From Kappaphycus alvarezii (Eukaryota > Rhodophyta > Florideophyceae > Gigartinales > Solieriaceae), in assembly GCA_002205965.3 (NCBI GenBank), contig NADL03000682.1:682001-746000 (forward strand): a DNA stretch of 64,000 nucleotides, given 5' to 3'. The stretch's first letter is position 1. Every line of letters starts with the position of its first letter. Under the pieces are notes generated by a model. The model saw nothing but the letters and a program-made list of their open reading frames with translations. It made no database searches and was not told the origin of the DNA. This document shows, in pieces, positions 30,181 to 44,400 of this stretch. Position numbers and translations under genes: made by a program.

Positions 30181-30275
30181 TCGAATATATCTTCCAGCAG
30201 TAAAGACACCCAAAACTTCCCCCTCTACCGGAGAAGATCCAATTTATCTTCCAACAGTAAAAACACCCAACATTT
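30181..30275 (+). repeat. two LINE-tail-like microrepeats
   Basis: Two tandem-spaced segments, at about 30181-30223 and 30236-30275, each read ATC(T)TCCA.CAGTAAA.ACACCCAA followed by TTCC. They resemble the tail unit of 30725-30769 and the end of LINE-A. No target duplication is clear for either. Confidence 0.55.
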
Positions 30276-30714
30276 CCAGCCCCTATCACCAAGAAGAGGA
30301 GATTTGCTGCTTGCTTGTTCGACTTTTAGCGAGAAACAGACTCTTCGCACATGTCACGGTACCATAACAATGGCCCCTTGGAGAAAAAGTGATGGCTTTG
30401 CCATGTCCTGAACAAATCATAGACTTGTGCATGGCAAAGGCCTCTTCGGAGACCATGTCTGTCTCTTATGACACATGGAGTCGATCTTACTCAAAAGATC
30501 TTTGTAGAGGCATATACTAACAACTGGGATGTTTTTTGTGAAGGCCACCACATGTCCTGATCCTGATGTCGCAATATTCCTAACAGCTAGCCTCACTTTT
30601 ATGAAGAGGACGGATCGCAGTTCAAAATTCTGAGATTAAATTTGTCAAATTGAACCTGCTTCTCAAAGTTTTCAGGCCTGTGGTCGGAACTGACTAGGCA
30701 AGGTGGTCAATCAC
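30276..30714. other. no supportable gene
   Basis: Short ORFs only. An imperfect inverted repeat pairs GGCTTTGCCATG near 30393 with CATGGCAAAGGCC near 30431. No promoter or RNA function can be claimed. Confidence 0.35.
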
Positions 30715-30724
30715 TTGAATTGGA

Positions 30725-30769
30725 TCGAATTTATATCTTCCAACAGTAAAAACATCACAACCTTTCCCT
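30725..30769 (+). mobile_element. 45-bp LINE tail insertion
   Basis: Flanked by the perfect 10-bp duplication TTGAATTGGA (30715-30724 and 30770-30779). The inserted segment reads TCGAATTTATATCTTCCAAC, then AGTAAAAACATCACAACC and TTTCCC. It is thus the LINE tail alone, in plus orientation, and the shortest insertion with a proven target duplication here. Confidence 0.85.
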
Positions 30770-30779
30770 TTGAATTGGA

Positions 30780-33694
30780 GGAGTTACAAACTGAAAATTT
30801 TGATTTATCTCGATGAAGAGGACTAGATCTTCTTTCATGAGGGTGCATGAATGCCTATCTCGTAGTGTGTCACCCTGATACCAATTCCACTACAAAGTTT
30901 GTAAAGTTTGGATTTGGTAATAAGTCTCTCTCCATCATAGCATTTTCCTCCACGAAATTAACTAGGTCTTCTCTGATTTTACCATTCTTATCTATATGAT
31001 TAACAGTCTCGAATTTCTATCGGAACAGGTGAAACACCAATTACTAAACTTCTCAGAGTTTGGAATACTTCTCTCCACAGGGTTAACTTCTGCCATAGAC
31101 TCAACTTCCAACAATACTGTAATCCTTTCAGTTTTCGGAGTTGGATGCACTCCCGGAAGAGTGAAGAGTAGAAACTACAAAATACCGATGGATTATTATG
31201 GACTGTTTTCCCAAATCGTTTTTGTAAACGTGGACGGGCCCGAAGTAATTGTATCGGTCAGCTGATGTCCAGAACAGTATGGGTCAAGGGGTGGAAATTT
31301 TACGGCGGTCGGAACAAGCAGTGAGGGGCGCTGAGGAGAAGTAGGATGCAACTAATCAGTATGAGTCTTCGATTTACCCTTGTATGAGGACAAAGTATGG
31401 CTCATATGAGAACATTGGAATGGTTTACAGACACAATATACGAAAAAAGGAATGGTATATTACACTTTCATCACGCTACTCATTGTTGCCGTCAAGCACC
31501 TCCCCTGTTTCGGCAGCCATCTACTAAGGAATATTGCGCTTGCATCAAACAGTGGCAACCTCGTCGTTATATTTAGTGCAATCAACAGACGCAAGCCAAA
31601 ATGCGAAATAGCATGTGAATACACAACATTTTTTGAGGAAGAGGATATCTGGAGTGCGCTATTCGGGGAGTAAGACAGAGAAACGCAAACGAAGTGGCAG
31701 CTCAGTAGAGATGCGAAAGCGAATAGTGCGGATATCATCTTGTAGCAGCGACTGTAAAAGAGATAACTTGACTCGGCGAGTGATAGGCACCTCAAAGAGA
31801 GTCAAACCAAAATGCTCGATGAACAGGATTTTCGGAGATAGGGAAAAGACAAAAAAATATAAAGGTCGAAGGACGGAGGTTGAAGGCTGGTCCGAACATT
31901 GTTTACTTTAATGTAGAATAAGTAGTAAAAACGGACATCTAAGGTCTAATAGACAACATTTTCTCGGGAGAAGAAACAGTTAACCAAATACAAGAAAGAA
32001 CTAATGTAATTCCGATCGGAAAGTGGGATTCGAGGTAATTTCTGGTGTCCTACACATTTTGTTTCACAGTTATAATCGTGACTATATTCACTACTGGATT
32101 AGGCGGAGGATCTGTGTCAAATATAGCCGTTCAAAGTGTACCTTAGCTGACAGTGACAGTTTATTTTAAGAGCAAATAGTATTGCGCAAGTAGGACAATA
32201 CAGATTATCTTCCATAATGAGGGGCCCTAAGCAGTCAGTCAAAAAAAACCAGCAATTACCAGATAATAAAGAAAGTAAGGCAATAATCCGATGTGCAACA
32301 AAATGAGGGCTAATATTGATTTGTTTATGCCCAGTTTTCTTGGCAATACCATTACGTCATTTCATATAATTTTCGTGGCCAAAGGAATTTAAATTAATCT
32401 GTAGGCTGATAGGGGCCAACATACCCTGAAAAAGACTATGATAGATGTTTTCGGTCAATTAACATTAAAAAGAAAATACACACCGGGAATATTTCGGAGT
32501 TCAAGATATTTTTCTAAAATTGCTCAGTGAGACGACTGCGACTTTTTTTTGGCCTATTTGAATCAATATAAATACATCCTTGCGAGTATCTTTTTTGGGA
32601 TGATGGTCCTCAAATATGAATTAATTCCAGAATTACCTTGCACCGCGATACAATCCAGCTGCCTTAGCGTCCTTCTAGAACATGCCCGATGTCAGCAACA
32701 TTCTTGTTCACATCGCTGCCCTTAAGGACTTCATTACTTGAAAATGGCATTCCCTACATCATTTTAATATCCAAGGACGAGAGGACGAGAAATATGACGA
32801 TTAATAGATCGAATCGATAAACCATTTGGTAACACAGATGTTTCTACCTTAGTTCATGTTTTCGAAGAGGGAATTCACAAACTCCTCTAAAGTTCTTTCT
32901 GGCCTAAACCTGTAAAACTGTGCCAAAGTGCTGCTTTACTAGGACATTAACACATTCTCTAAGTTTTAGGGGTTTTTACACGAATGATACCTCTTCATTG
33001 TTAGAATGCTCGACGTATATCAAAATTCTCTTTTTCATGGATCCAGAAATCGAAATTTCCAATAAACAGATTATTTAACTACAAATTGCCGTTTCGATCC
33101 CCCAAAGATGGATAGAATCTTACACGGACAAAAAAATGGAACAGGTACTTTCATTAATATGAGATCTCTTGGTTTGATGGGAGACCCGCTGCAGTTATCG
33201 GTACTTAATTTGCAATATGTGTTTTTGTCCAACTTGCTCAAGATAAAATAAATATTGGTGGTAGTAGAATTACCCATTGCGCTTATTGCGTGATTGCCAC
33301 TCTTTTCAAGAAACGGCTTATTAAAGTAAATCTTTTCTCCTCTTTTTCTCTCACTGTACATTAGTTCTGAATAGTCTTGTCTTCATATTTTTCAGTTATT
33401 GTATCCTCTCTGCAGCCTACTTTCTGAAGCTTTAAGCAATGTTGTATGTGAATGCGGTCTATAATGGATGAAGAAGTTTCAAATTTAAGTGTGGAGTTTA
33501 TATACCATGAGAGTGTTTAATAGGTGAATTTTGTTAAAAGAAAGGTATCAGCATTTCTATTTCGGGTACATACTGGCATTGTGAGGATAAGGTAAATATC
33601 CGTGGTCACTTTTGTCTGAATCCCAATTGTTTATTGCAATGGAAGTTGTAATATTTATATTTAAAAGCTGCTCAGGCTGAAAAATAAGCGAATT
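30780..33694. other. intergenic, no supportable gene
   Basis: AT-rich. Frames at 30996-31265 (89 codons), 31452-31673 (73 codons, hydrophobic N terminus) and 31615-31911 (98 codons, basic) overlap or follow each other on the plus strand, but show no family resemblance and no clear splice pattern. They could mark a decayed gene. No RNA gene was seen. Confidence 0.4.
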
Positions 33695-33845
33695 GTGCGA
33701 AAGGGGAAACTTTTTGGGTTATTTTAATGCATAAAAGATGTGGCCGGTTATATATAGGCCGCTTATGCGTTAGGGTGGATAAATCATCAGTGATGGGTAA
33801 CACTACATGACATTTCTTACAGGGCCGGCTCAATGCCAGCTACTG
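33695..33845 (-). mobile_element. LINE-A' tail (minus)
   Basis: Matches the 3' end of the LINE-A' copy at 34070-35484: the minus strand ends ATGCATTAAAATAACCCAAA followed by AAGTTTCCCC, and the upstream end lies within the last codons (GIEPAL). It is diverged by many substitutions, so it is older than the copy next to it. Confidence 0.75.
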
Positions 33846-34069
33846 CTTTGTCTTTCCTGATAAAAATTACTCTTTTCAAATTTTATGCCAAATTACAGAA
33901 ACAATTCCCCTGGTCTCTGAACAGTGATTACTAGTATCTTTCCGTTGTATCAATCTCCTCACACAAAGCACGGTTTGTCCTCATATGAGGATGAAACTAT
34001 TTGTAATTTTTTTACAGTAAGATTACAGACTTTAAAAGCTTTTCAGCCCATAAATACTTTTTTAAAAAG

Positions 34070-35484
34070 GGGGGAATTTTTGGGTTATTTTAATGCATGG
34101 AAGATGCGGTCGGTTATACCCACGAGGCTAATACTGTACGTTATGCGGGATATGTCCTCGCTGATGGGTAACACTACAGTAAATGACCTTGCTTACAGAG
34201 CCGGCTCAATGCCGGCGAGCAGGCATGCCGCGTTGGACATGACGGCGGCAGCAGCGTGCCTTTGAGTAAGCACCGCTCTAACCATCCCATAGGTCTCTAT
34301 CGCTCGAACGTCCACGTTCCGCGCGACATCGGTTAGCACCGCGTACGCGTCTGGGTGCCAGCCTCCGAGGGTGGATATTGGGATAGGCACAAGCCTCCCT
34401 CTAGTAGCAGTCGTGAGCAGTGGTTCATACCTTCTACGTTTGGCGGAGATGGCTGCGTTGAGGGAGGTGAGTGGGTTGAAAGTACGCGCTCTCCTATTGG
34501 AGGGCGCAAGAGGATTGACGAACGTGACGTCAAAAAGGTCCGTTCCTCCGTTGCTACCCATTGCCTCTATATCCGGCCTTGTGCGATGAAGCCCCTGTCG
34601 CCGCTCGATAGCCGGATGACGGGCTGCCTTCTGCAGGTCTTGGGCGAGGAGGACGAGTTGACGGTCGTGTCGTCGGGTGCGGTGCCCACCATGCAGGCAG
34701 TGCATGAGGTGATCCCCGTGGCAGTCGAGGACCTCAGGGCAGTTTGGGCATGGGCATGGCGTGTCTGGGGCGAAGAGCGGGACCTGGAGGTAGTACTGGA
34801 GCCACACTGAGAACTCACGGGCGTCAATGTTGGTCTTGAGGCCGGGGCACGGAGGACAATAGACACATTCCTTTGCGCCGGGAAGGTCCATAGAAGCCCG
34901 GAAAGCTTGCCTTCGTTGGTCGCCGGGAGGGATCTCTTCTTGAACTGCCGCATGGACTGCTTCTTTTAGTGTCTTTTGCGGAGGTGTTTTGCTTGAGCAA
35001 AATACACTAAAGGGTAGGAGTCGTGAGGGCAGGCAGAGGGTCGACCATATTTGGTGGGCGCAGACGGCATCATTGTACGTCGTGAGATCGGTGATGGGTG
35101 CCGGCAAGATACCGGTGGCCAGCCTGTTGGCAGCTGCGCTGGCGGCCAGGAAAGCGGCCCCCGCGATGCTTTTCGCCGATGTGAACCCTAAACCGAGGGT
35201 GGGTTTCTTAGGGTCCTGGGTTTCACCGGTAGTTGGAGTTCTCGGAATATATCCGAGTCCAGTACTCCTCCGGCGATTGTCCGGAGACATCGCTCTATCA
35301 TGGCGTCAAACATAGCGGCGCCCTCCGCCGTGCAAGAGGGTGGCACCACACGAAGGAGGTATCCTATCTTGCATACCCCAAAGCAATCGCGAAAAAGCTG
35401 AAAAGCCACTTGCGTATTGTTAACGTCTATGACAGCTTCGAGGAACGGTTCGAGGGACTGGACGTGAGTGGTGAGGAATTTGTT
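34070..35484 (-). mobile_element. LINE-A' copy, 5'-truncated
   Basis: Minus-strand LINE flanked by the perfect 13-bp duplication CTTTTTTAAAAAG (34057-34069 and 35485-35497). It begins inside the linker after the RT (VQSLEPFLEAVIDVNNTQVA) and runs through AFRASMDLPGAKECVYCPPC, a CX4CX9HX3C finger (CPCPNCPEVLDCHGDHLMHC) and RPDIEAMGSNGGTDLFDVTF. It ends in NAACLLAGIEPAL with a stop near 34193. The 3' UTR ends ATTAAAATAACCCAAAAATT followed by CCCCCC. The RT is absent, and a frame change near 35240 leaves two overlapping frames. This is a clean 5'-truncated, target-primed insertion. Confidence 0.93.
34193..35230 (-). pseudogene. LINE-A' zinc finger and RLE coding segment
   Basis: Long open frame of about 345 codons covering the finger and endonuclease regions described for the element. 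It reads PTLGLGFTSAKSIAGAAFLA at its start and GRLVPIPISTLGGWHPDAYA near its end. It is the least damaged endonuclease domain in the window. There is no independent promoter, and it begins mid-protein because the insertion is truncated. Confidence 0.85.
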
Positions 35485-35497
35485 CTTTTTTAAAAAG

Positions 35498-38400
35498 ATA
35501 CTCATGAACTACGTAACTACAGTAGGTAGGTGCTCAGTAACTTCAACTCTGCAAAAATTAAGCTTTTAAATCAATCTGTACGCAACTAAAGGATCAAGTA
35601 TTCAAATTTGAATCCAAAATGACGGCCATGGGGTCTGAAAACTGGGTTTTTATCCCTAATAACGTTAAAAGTTCCAAAGGAATTGTTTCGATCGCGCAAA
35701 ACCGTTGAAAATATTTTTTTTTGATACAAGAATTATCAGAAAAAATTTTAACTCAAGACATTTACTCTAACATTTGTCATCATATGACTTTATTTCTTTT
35801 GGCGTAAGAGCAACGGTCCGAGAGACACTAAAAATGAAGTGCATGACCTAATTTTAAATTTATTAATGAATCAAAAAACAATAGAAAACTACGTTACTAT
35901 TTACCACAGCTCCCCAGGTGCAGAAAAACGTTAGATATATATCAGAAATTTTCTACTCGTTTCTTCATCAGTCTTCCAGTTTCTGTCCTAAAACGTAGAA
36001 AAAGACGCTCTATTATTTTTTGTTGACTAAATTATTTATATGCACCATTTGTATAACCTATATATTTCCTTGAGATTTTCATTCACGCAAATTTGTGATA
36101 AAAAATCAACAGGTTACTTTGTTGGTCGCTCTGTTTAATAAAATATTATATTTTAGCTTTTTACTTTATCTAAATTCTCGGCTGAAATTAATCCTTCGTT
36201 ATTCTCATGCAATAGTGTACAAAAAAAACTTAAAACATTTGCCTCAAAGAAATTTTATTTCTATTAAAATCCGTAATCTTTAATTGACTTATAATACCAC
36301 GATTAAATGAAAAGGTTGAAAAAAGAACCTCAATATAGAAGAATAGAATATTAGATTGTTTTAAAAGAGCTTAATTTAATTACTAAAAATCTTACAAGGG
36401 CTAAACATGTGGGGTGTTGTAATATTTGAAAAATATGATCGGGTTTGGCCCGGAATATCCTACAGGGTGCCCAGTAATACCTCTTAAAATATTTTACAAG
36501 TGTTTGTTTCAAATTTTATTAAATCTAATTTTCTCATTTATTTTTACTTGACATAATCATAGATTACAACTTTAGAATTCAATCCACGTTGATATATTGA
36601 TATTCTCCACTGAGAGAAAGAAAAGTTGAAAGTAGTTTTTGCCAATTTTATTGAAATAGACTCTGTATTGAAGATAATTGAGGATAAAATACTTGCTAAA
36701 CGTTTTCAGCTTTCCAATAAATATATTCAAATAAAGTAAGTCTATGTAAATTACAATTACCTTTAGTTTCCTGGCGATATTATTTGAATGCTACTTACTT
36801 GGAAAAGAACATGCATTGGGAGATTTAGAAAACTTTGTCACAGTTTTATATCAATATTTGGTCTCAGAAAGCAGAATTTTACCGTTTAGATCATACTTGG
36901 GATCAGGTTCTGAAATGTGGAATTAAAAAAGTGAACAACATAAATGGAACGTGTCTGTCAGATATCGACAGGTTTGAGACCACGAAACCATATTTCGACT
37001 GATACGGTTTATATTAACGTTCACGGATGGGGCTTAACTTTCGATAGGCGCACAGAAAAAGGCTCAATGAGAGTTTAAAAACTAGCAAATTGTACCTAAA
37101 ATAACATAAACTCAAAAAAGTTTTGTTTCAAGGACATAAAAGGCTAATTTGAGTACCAAGGAAATAAAGATCGCCTGGGCCTCGTCGAGAGATTCTGATA
37201 TTTTCGAAGAAGTACATTTGAAAATTTTGTAGAGCCTGGCATAGTTACTTAATCTTGTAAATCTTCAATGTAAAACTTAACTAGAGTAAAAATATTGTTT
37301 ATAACCATGCGCATATCGTTAATATTCCTGATAATAAAATATCAAAAAGAATAATTTTAATTTATCTATCTGCATGATTTACTGCTTAAGCTATATTTCT
37401 TGTGTTTTTACTGCTCCGCTTTACCTAAAACGCGTGTATAATATGTTAACTAAGGACCAAAAACAGATGAAGTAATTTTTTTCGATTTCAGTAACCAAAT
37501 TTTGCAGTATTCTCCATTTCGGGAGCGGAGCGGATGATTACGCATAACAAACTAAGTCCCAATATTTTGTTTTGAAAAAGGAAAATTATAGTAACGCTTA
37601 CATCTGATTTGATGAAATTAATTAGTTTTTGGATACCTATTTCAGATCGCTCAAATCTAAAGGTAAAACATTTTCTGCATGGATTAAAATCTAAAGCTAT
37701 ACGCTTTCCAAATGAATGATAAAGGACACTAAGTAATACAAAAAACATTGAAGTTGAGCATCCCAGTGATGGAGAACAAATTTAATTTGTGGAGTCTATC
37801 TAGGATATTGAATAAAATATATCATTTACTTTCGGAGAGTTGAACTTTTTCCTGAACAGAGGTAAAATACAGCGTAGCAGATCAATAAGATAAGTCAATG
37901 ATATACCTGTACTTACTCTTTTATTCGTCTGCCACCGCCTCTAGAAAGACGTAGCCGCGTGATATCGCAATTATTTAAACTCATTTATATAATACATTAG
38001 CCCCTAAAATTGAAATATGAATATATCCTCGATTTTTTTGTATTATATAAAAGTTTGCTCTATAAATGTAAAACTGAACCCTAAAGTCGGATATATGGGT
38101 AGCGCTCGGAATTCACAGGATGCACTACTGTCGGCTTCTTGGATATCACTGCATGATGTTCAGCAAAGTATGTATAGGAAGCGTCTCTTTCAGTTTATTC
38201 GGCCAAATAAAAAAGTAAATAGCACACATCTGTGGTGTGAGGAACTAGTACAGCCTCGGAACCTATGTGCATAAAAGTTTCTTTCAGCCCATCCTGGTCT
38301 CCAACTTGAACCGAAGGACTACTTATCACTTATTTGCAATCAAATAATAAAAAATGATCAGGTAGATGCCAAAAGTCTAACGTAATTGTATATGTAGTTA

Positions 38401-41400
38401 CACTGTTATCAGATAAAGCAAAAAAATACGGGGAGAGGGTAGGAATTTTATCCTATTATACTTTAATTTTTATTAATACTACTTTTAAATTTATTAAAAG
38501 ATTGCTATGTCTTCAAAGATAAGTTTCTTTACGTATCTCGCGGCTGGCCTTACAATAGTCCGGTAAAGACAACCCCTCTGTCTGCCCTTTATGCTGAAGT
38601 ACATCTCTTTCGGCTAGTAACTGTCATTGTATCTAAATCATAAGGCAACAAAGATTTTTCCCGTTTGGCTACATTGATGCTAACTTTGGGCGTCACCGAA
38701 AATTAACAAATCATGTGTCTAATTGCAACCGAGAGCTTTTTTCATAAATTAAACATTATCAATACAATATTCACGTGATAAATCGAAAACTATGCAAGTT
38801 TCACGTATGACTCTATGCTTTGTCGCAAATACGCATCTGTAAAAAGTCCTTTACTTCACTGATGAAGGAATATTACTATATATTGAAAATTTTCCAATTA
38901 TAGGACTATCCTCCTTATTTCGATTCCGCAAAGACATTAACTTTTGTCAGAATAATTATCTAATCTGCTCAGGTCGTAATTTTTCCATTCCAAAAAAGAA
39001 TGGAATTGATGCACTTGAGAGATAACAACGGAATATGGCCGAAATCTAAATCCTGCCAATATCCATGGAGCTGTAATATGAGCTATGATGACTGTAATGG
39101 GATAATTATATTATCGAAAGGATTGGAGATTCTGTAAGTTCATACACATTTGAGTCGGGGAACAATTTATAATCAGAATTATGTAAAATTGCAGGCACAT
39201 AATAATTTGAAATTTGAAATTAAAAATATAATTCAAATCTATGTGATTATTCACAAAGCAATCCCACAGACGGCATGAAATAATATTCAGTAAAGAAAAT
39301 ACACTTGCATTGGACTCTCCAATCGATTGGATTCAGTTTCTTCATCCTAAAGAACCGAAACAAATTCTCGGTATTTATCAGAAATAAAATGTGCAAACTT
39401 TGTCGTGAAGAAATGAATTGTACAAATTCGAACAGCAACTTTTTAAAGAAACTGCACCTATAAAACCATTTATAAGCTGCTACTGTGACAAAGATAAGAA
39501 ATTAATGATTAGATTGGACGCTTTTATGTACTGCTCAATATTAGATACTTGAAATGAAGGCAAAGGGAAACATATTCTAGAAGTCTAAATTGCACCCGTT
39601 ATTTAGAATTAGTGAAAGCAATTAAAACCAAAACTTTCATAGATAATGCTCATAAAATTCACAGAAAACGAGTTTCCCCATTCATAAGATGTATGTTAAG
39701 TACTTATGCCAGTGATATCATAGAGGGACAAATATATTTCCCGAAGCGAGCAAAGAATATTCGATAAAGCCATATCTGTCGTTGCATTCTGAAATTTTAA
39801 CATTCAATGGTCAATCCTAAAATTCAGATAATACTTTTTTATCACACCTTATTCTGTTTAGCTATTTCGTACTGATATTTAGTATTACTTTCTTTTCAGA
39901 GGATATCGAACCCTTGATACATGTGGAATTTAACTCATTTCCTCTTTTATTTTCATATTCTATCTCCTTCAGGAAGGGGATAGAAGCTGAGATTAGAATA
40001 AGAGGTGAGAATACTGTTTTCCGCCGTCCCATCGCTGCTGTTACTTCCACATCCACTTATTCAGGCAAAATTTCTGGACCAAATCAATTACAGCCCAGTG
40101 CACGTCTGAAGTTTAATTTCATATCTCTTGTTTTTTATATATTTGTTAAGTATTTACTTAGCAATTGGTATGCAGTTCCCTGTTTGTCACGTAAGCTAAG
40201 TAAATAGCTTCGGTTTTTGTTTATATGGCACTGTCACTCCCCCAAACTCCTACTTTAGACTAGACTACTATAGAGAATGGTTGTTATCATGCCTTTTCCC
40301 TCCCTTTCCTGGATATTCGCCTGCTCGTGGATGAACTCTACTAAAATTCTAGTCCTCCTTTTTAAACTTGTGTATCTCTTCTATGAAACATAATGTACCT
40401 ATTTTCTGGCCTTTCTCTGCTGATCGGCCATTGAATATTCTAAAATTAGATCCAGAACGCTAACTGCCTATTCTTCACTTTTCTTAGGCATCCGAATATG
40501 AAGCAGTTGAGCAACACTTCCTAGAGATTGATAAAACAGCAAATAAGAAAAGGGTTTGCTATAAGAAAATACTTGTACTGTAACATACTGCCATAATTAT
40601 ATCATCTTGATGCTTATCTTGATTTGCAGTTGCCTTATCTTTAACTACAAGTAGTATGAGATTTTCAGAGGTATATTTTTATAAAATAGTAGACGAAGGG
40701 TTTAAATTATTATTAATTTGCATGTAAACAATGGATAATTTTTCATTAACTACATACTTATCCACAAATGATTGATCTATTGGTAACATAACTAATTGTT
40801 ATGAAATTCGAAAAAATAGCATCCTGTGACCACCAGAATAAGACACAGGAAAATGGCTTCCAATTTTTGCTCAAAGATCCTTTTCCTGATCCTTAACATT
40901 TTGCATGTTCTAGTAGACGTAAATCAAAGCACTGTCAACTTTACATTTTCAGGGAACTCTTATGTTTTATAAAATTTTGCACTATGAAAAGCTGTATCTC
41001 AGCTGTTCTCTGAGCGGTAGGAACGGATAGAACGAAACTGCGGAAATATTCGTTTTAATCTAATCTTAATTTAATTACGGTTCGGCAAAACAGCATGGTA
41101 TCGCTAACAATCAAAATGTAATAATCCAGTGTTCGATACATCAAAATAAGTAACTATTCGTTCCATTCTCGTTATAAACATCTCCTTATCTCCCAAGTCG
41201 ACTCTATACGGATATTAGAACTGGTAGCGAATATATTTTATTCGTATCATACGACATCACTGTTGAGATTGTTTTGAATGGTTTCAATGTTCCACTGAAT
41301 GGCATATTGGCCTTTAAAAGCGAATGAAAATAAGCTTAAACAATCATCAAGGAAGAATAAATGCAGTATGCCTTCATGAAAATCAATCAAATATGGATCC

Positions 41401-44400
41401 TTGCTTCATTCTAGGTTTCATCGTAGTACTAAGCACTCCAAGTTCAAAAATCTCCGAAAAAATAAAACTCTGCTTACAGTAAGGCAAACTACCACTATCA
41501 CTATTTTGCGACAAATTGATCAAATGTTTCTTGGATACGTGACTAATCTATATACTCGTTCTTCTCTTTATGTGAGAACCCAAATTCCCGGGAATAACCT
41601 TTCAAACTTATCAAAAATGAAGACGATATATTAATCTTGCATTTAAAAGAAGTTTAAAAAACAGAAGCCAATAAAGGGAAGTGCAAATTATAAGAAATTT
41701 TCTTCCAGAAACTTTTCTGTATCTTACTTTAGATTCGAGCTACAGATCTTCAATTATACGACTAATATTTCGTGTACGTGTTCTGAAATGAAAAACAGTT
41801 TAAAGCTAACACTAACTCTCCACATATATTTTCATTAATTCAAAAGCAATAAACATTGACTTCTCCTCACGTTTATCATTATAGCCTGTTCAATTATTCA
41901 TTTCCGTTTACTACTTTTGTTGAAAATAAGCATTGGTACAGTGTCATATCAAAATTAGTTCTAACTACTCAATGACTCACTGATACTAATATTTCTGTTC
42001 AGATCTGAAACAGATATTGGAAACTATGGATTTTACTCTTATGTTTTAGCGGTACAAATAGCGAACCCCTTTTGATCAATCATTGTGTCCCGTGACAGTG
42101 ATATGACAGTTGAAGCATTATTTCCAAGAAAGTCAGTAAAATTAACTCTCTCCCTTATTAAAGAAATGATGTTCCTAAATTTTTTACAGAAGGATCAGGA
42201 TTGAACTGAATATTTTACATAAATACGCATAGCATTTCCCTAGAGCCTTTTTCGAGAGACATAAACTGAAAGCTTGAACTTTTCTGCAATAAATAGTAAT
42301 TTGTCGCTACCTCATAATAGGAAAAGAAATAGGTTGAATATACTTGAGTGTTGGTTGGCTGTTAAATAATATTTAAATTTATCCTGGAGGAACAACGCCC
42401 AATAACTGAGGTGCTAAATTTGACGATTTCACAGAAATGGATTTTTAAGGGTTTAATTTCTGATGCTTAAGAGATTAAATGTCTTCTAATCCTTTGAATC
42501 TGCGAGAAGTTGCTTCCTGAAGGTCTAAAAAACGCTTTACAAAAATATGAGGTTTACAGGAAATAAACTTACGCATTTTACTTCATCAGGTGTTTTCTCT
42601 CTTATAAATCTAAAAAGAATCAAAATTTTGTTCAACTAGCTAGCTTAAGCCCACATACAGTATGTACTCTATATTCAAACTTATTTAGTAGATACTACAT
42701 AATAATGAACTACCTAATTATGATTTGTCAGCAAAAAGTACCTCAAGATGAAATGAGCGCCCATTGGCTCTCTCGAAGGTAGATCAAAACAGGGAAATTT
42801 CGAGCCCCATGTAATAGGATCGCGACAAGTTTCCCTCATTACACCCATACAAGTGGAACCACTTTAGAGATTGTTGAGTTTTTTCAATTCAGTCGATGTT
42901 TGAAGAAACTTCAGATGAACTTGAAAGACATTAATCTACAAAAAGTGAAATGATAAACAGCACCATCAACCAAAGTCCGAAAAATCATCCAAATAAAAGC
43001 ACCAAAACCTTCCCCAAAATTTCCACACAGTACAGAATACATTAGAATGTATTAATGTGAATTCAACAGAAATTAGACCTCTAAAATTTCAAACGCCGTT
43101 GAAAAGTAGTCCAAAAGGGCTTTTACGACTTTTTTACAGCGACATAGGAATTTTGCAGAGATTTTTCTTGCTTTGGGGCCTTTTTACATTAGGCGGGGCA
43201 ACTAGAATATGATCAAAGGGGCATAAACGCCTCAACAAATGTTTGTTATTTCAATTGATAATACATTTACAAAAAGACTCATTTATTGCATTTATCCTCC
43301 CAAAAGCAACGTTGGGTTCAAAGTTTAGCTTGGGAAAACTGCACTAAAAGTATGTGTTATATGAGAAAATGTTTTATTTAGATTAAGCAGAGAAATTTGG
43401 AGTTTAGTTTTGCCATATTGAATTCTTTAATAATCTGGTCGAAGGATATTTATCGACAGCTGCTCTTGTAATTTTCAGTTGTCCTCACTCGAGTAAGTTT
43501 TGAAGGAACGTGAGACTAATTTACTCTAATAACGATGTAAGGAAAACCCGCGGTGGGGTGGTCAAGAAATTATACAATCCAATGCTGTTAAACGCTAACA
43601 GAACCAGAAATCTACTGTAATATAGAATAAAGGCCTAAGATCATAAATTAGAATGGGAGATTACTGCAATCGCCAAGCATTTCCGAATAAGAATGCATAA
43701 AAGCGTCTAAACTGTTCCTCATCGCCAATGAGAACGGTTCTGGCAAGCTATGTGACAAAAGGTGACGCTTCTTGATACCTTTTATCTAACGTGGATATGA
43801 GGACATGAACTAGATTACTCATACAAGAAAATGCACCGAAGAACCTGTAATTGTATTGACGAGAGTATATTTCGATGATGTGGTAATGTTTTCGAAGAGC
43901 ATGGATGAGACCATCCTCAGCCTTCTAAAGGATTTTTCAGCAACCTTAATGGATCAATTTCACGGGTATTGGGCATGCATCGACAAATCATAATTATTGG
44001 AACAAATTCAAACCCTGTAAAAACAAATTGCAGCTATTTTAAGAGAGAAACACGGTTGATCGCTCTGATACAAAGCTCTGTATTAATTAAAAATTAAAAA
44101 AACACGTGTTTCTATGAATCTTCTCTTGTTACTGAGCCAATTTGTTCTCTTGCACGTTTAAGATCAAATTTAAGCAATATATAACTTCAGAGCAGTAGTT
44201 TTCCTGTTTCAACTCTGTTTCCAATAATAAAAATATATTGAGCTCTTTCATGATAATTGAAAATCCGATGGGTATTGAAAGACCTTCGTAGTCTCTTCCC
44301 AGAGCTTAAAAGGAGCTTAAAATGAGTTCATTTTGTTAAATTTCATTATCACAGGGACAAAGTGAGGGTTTGAGATTTCTTTTAGAAGGATGAGTATCAC

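Noticed and set aside
29829-30203. 124-codon plus-strand frame
   Set aside because: No ATG in its first half and no recognisable family; kept only as a note in the intergenic entry.
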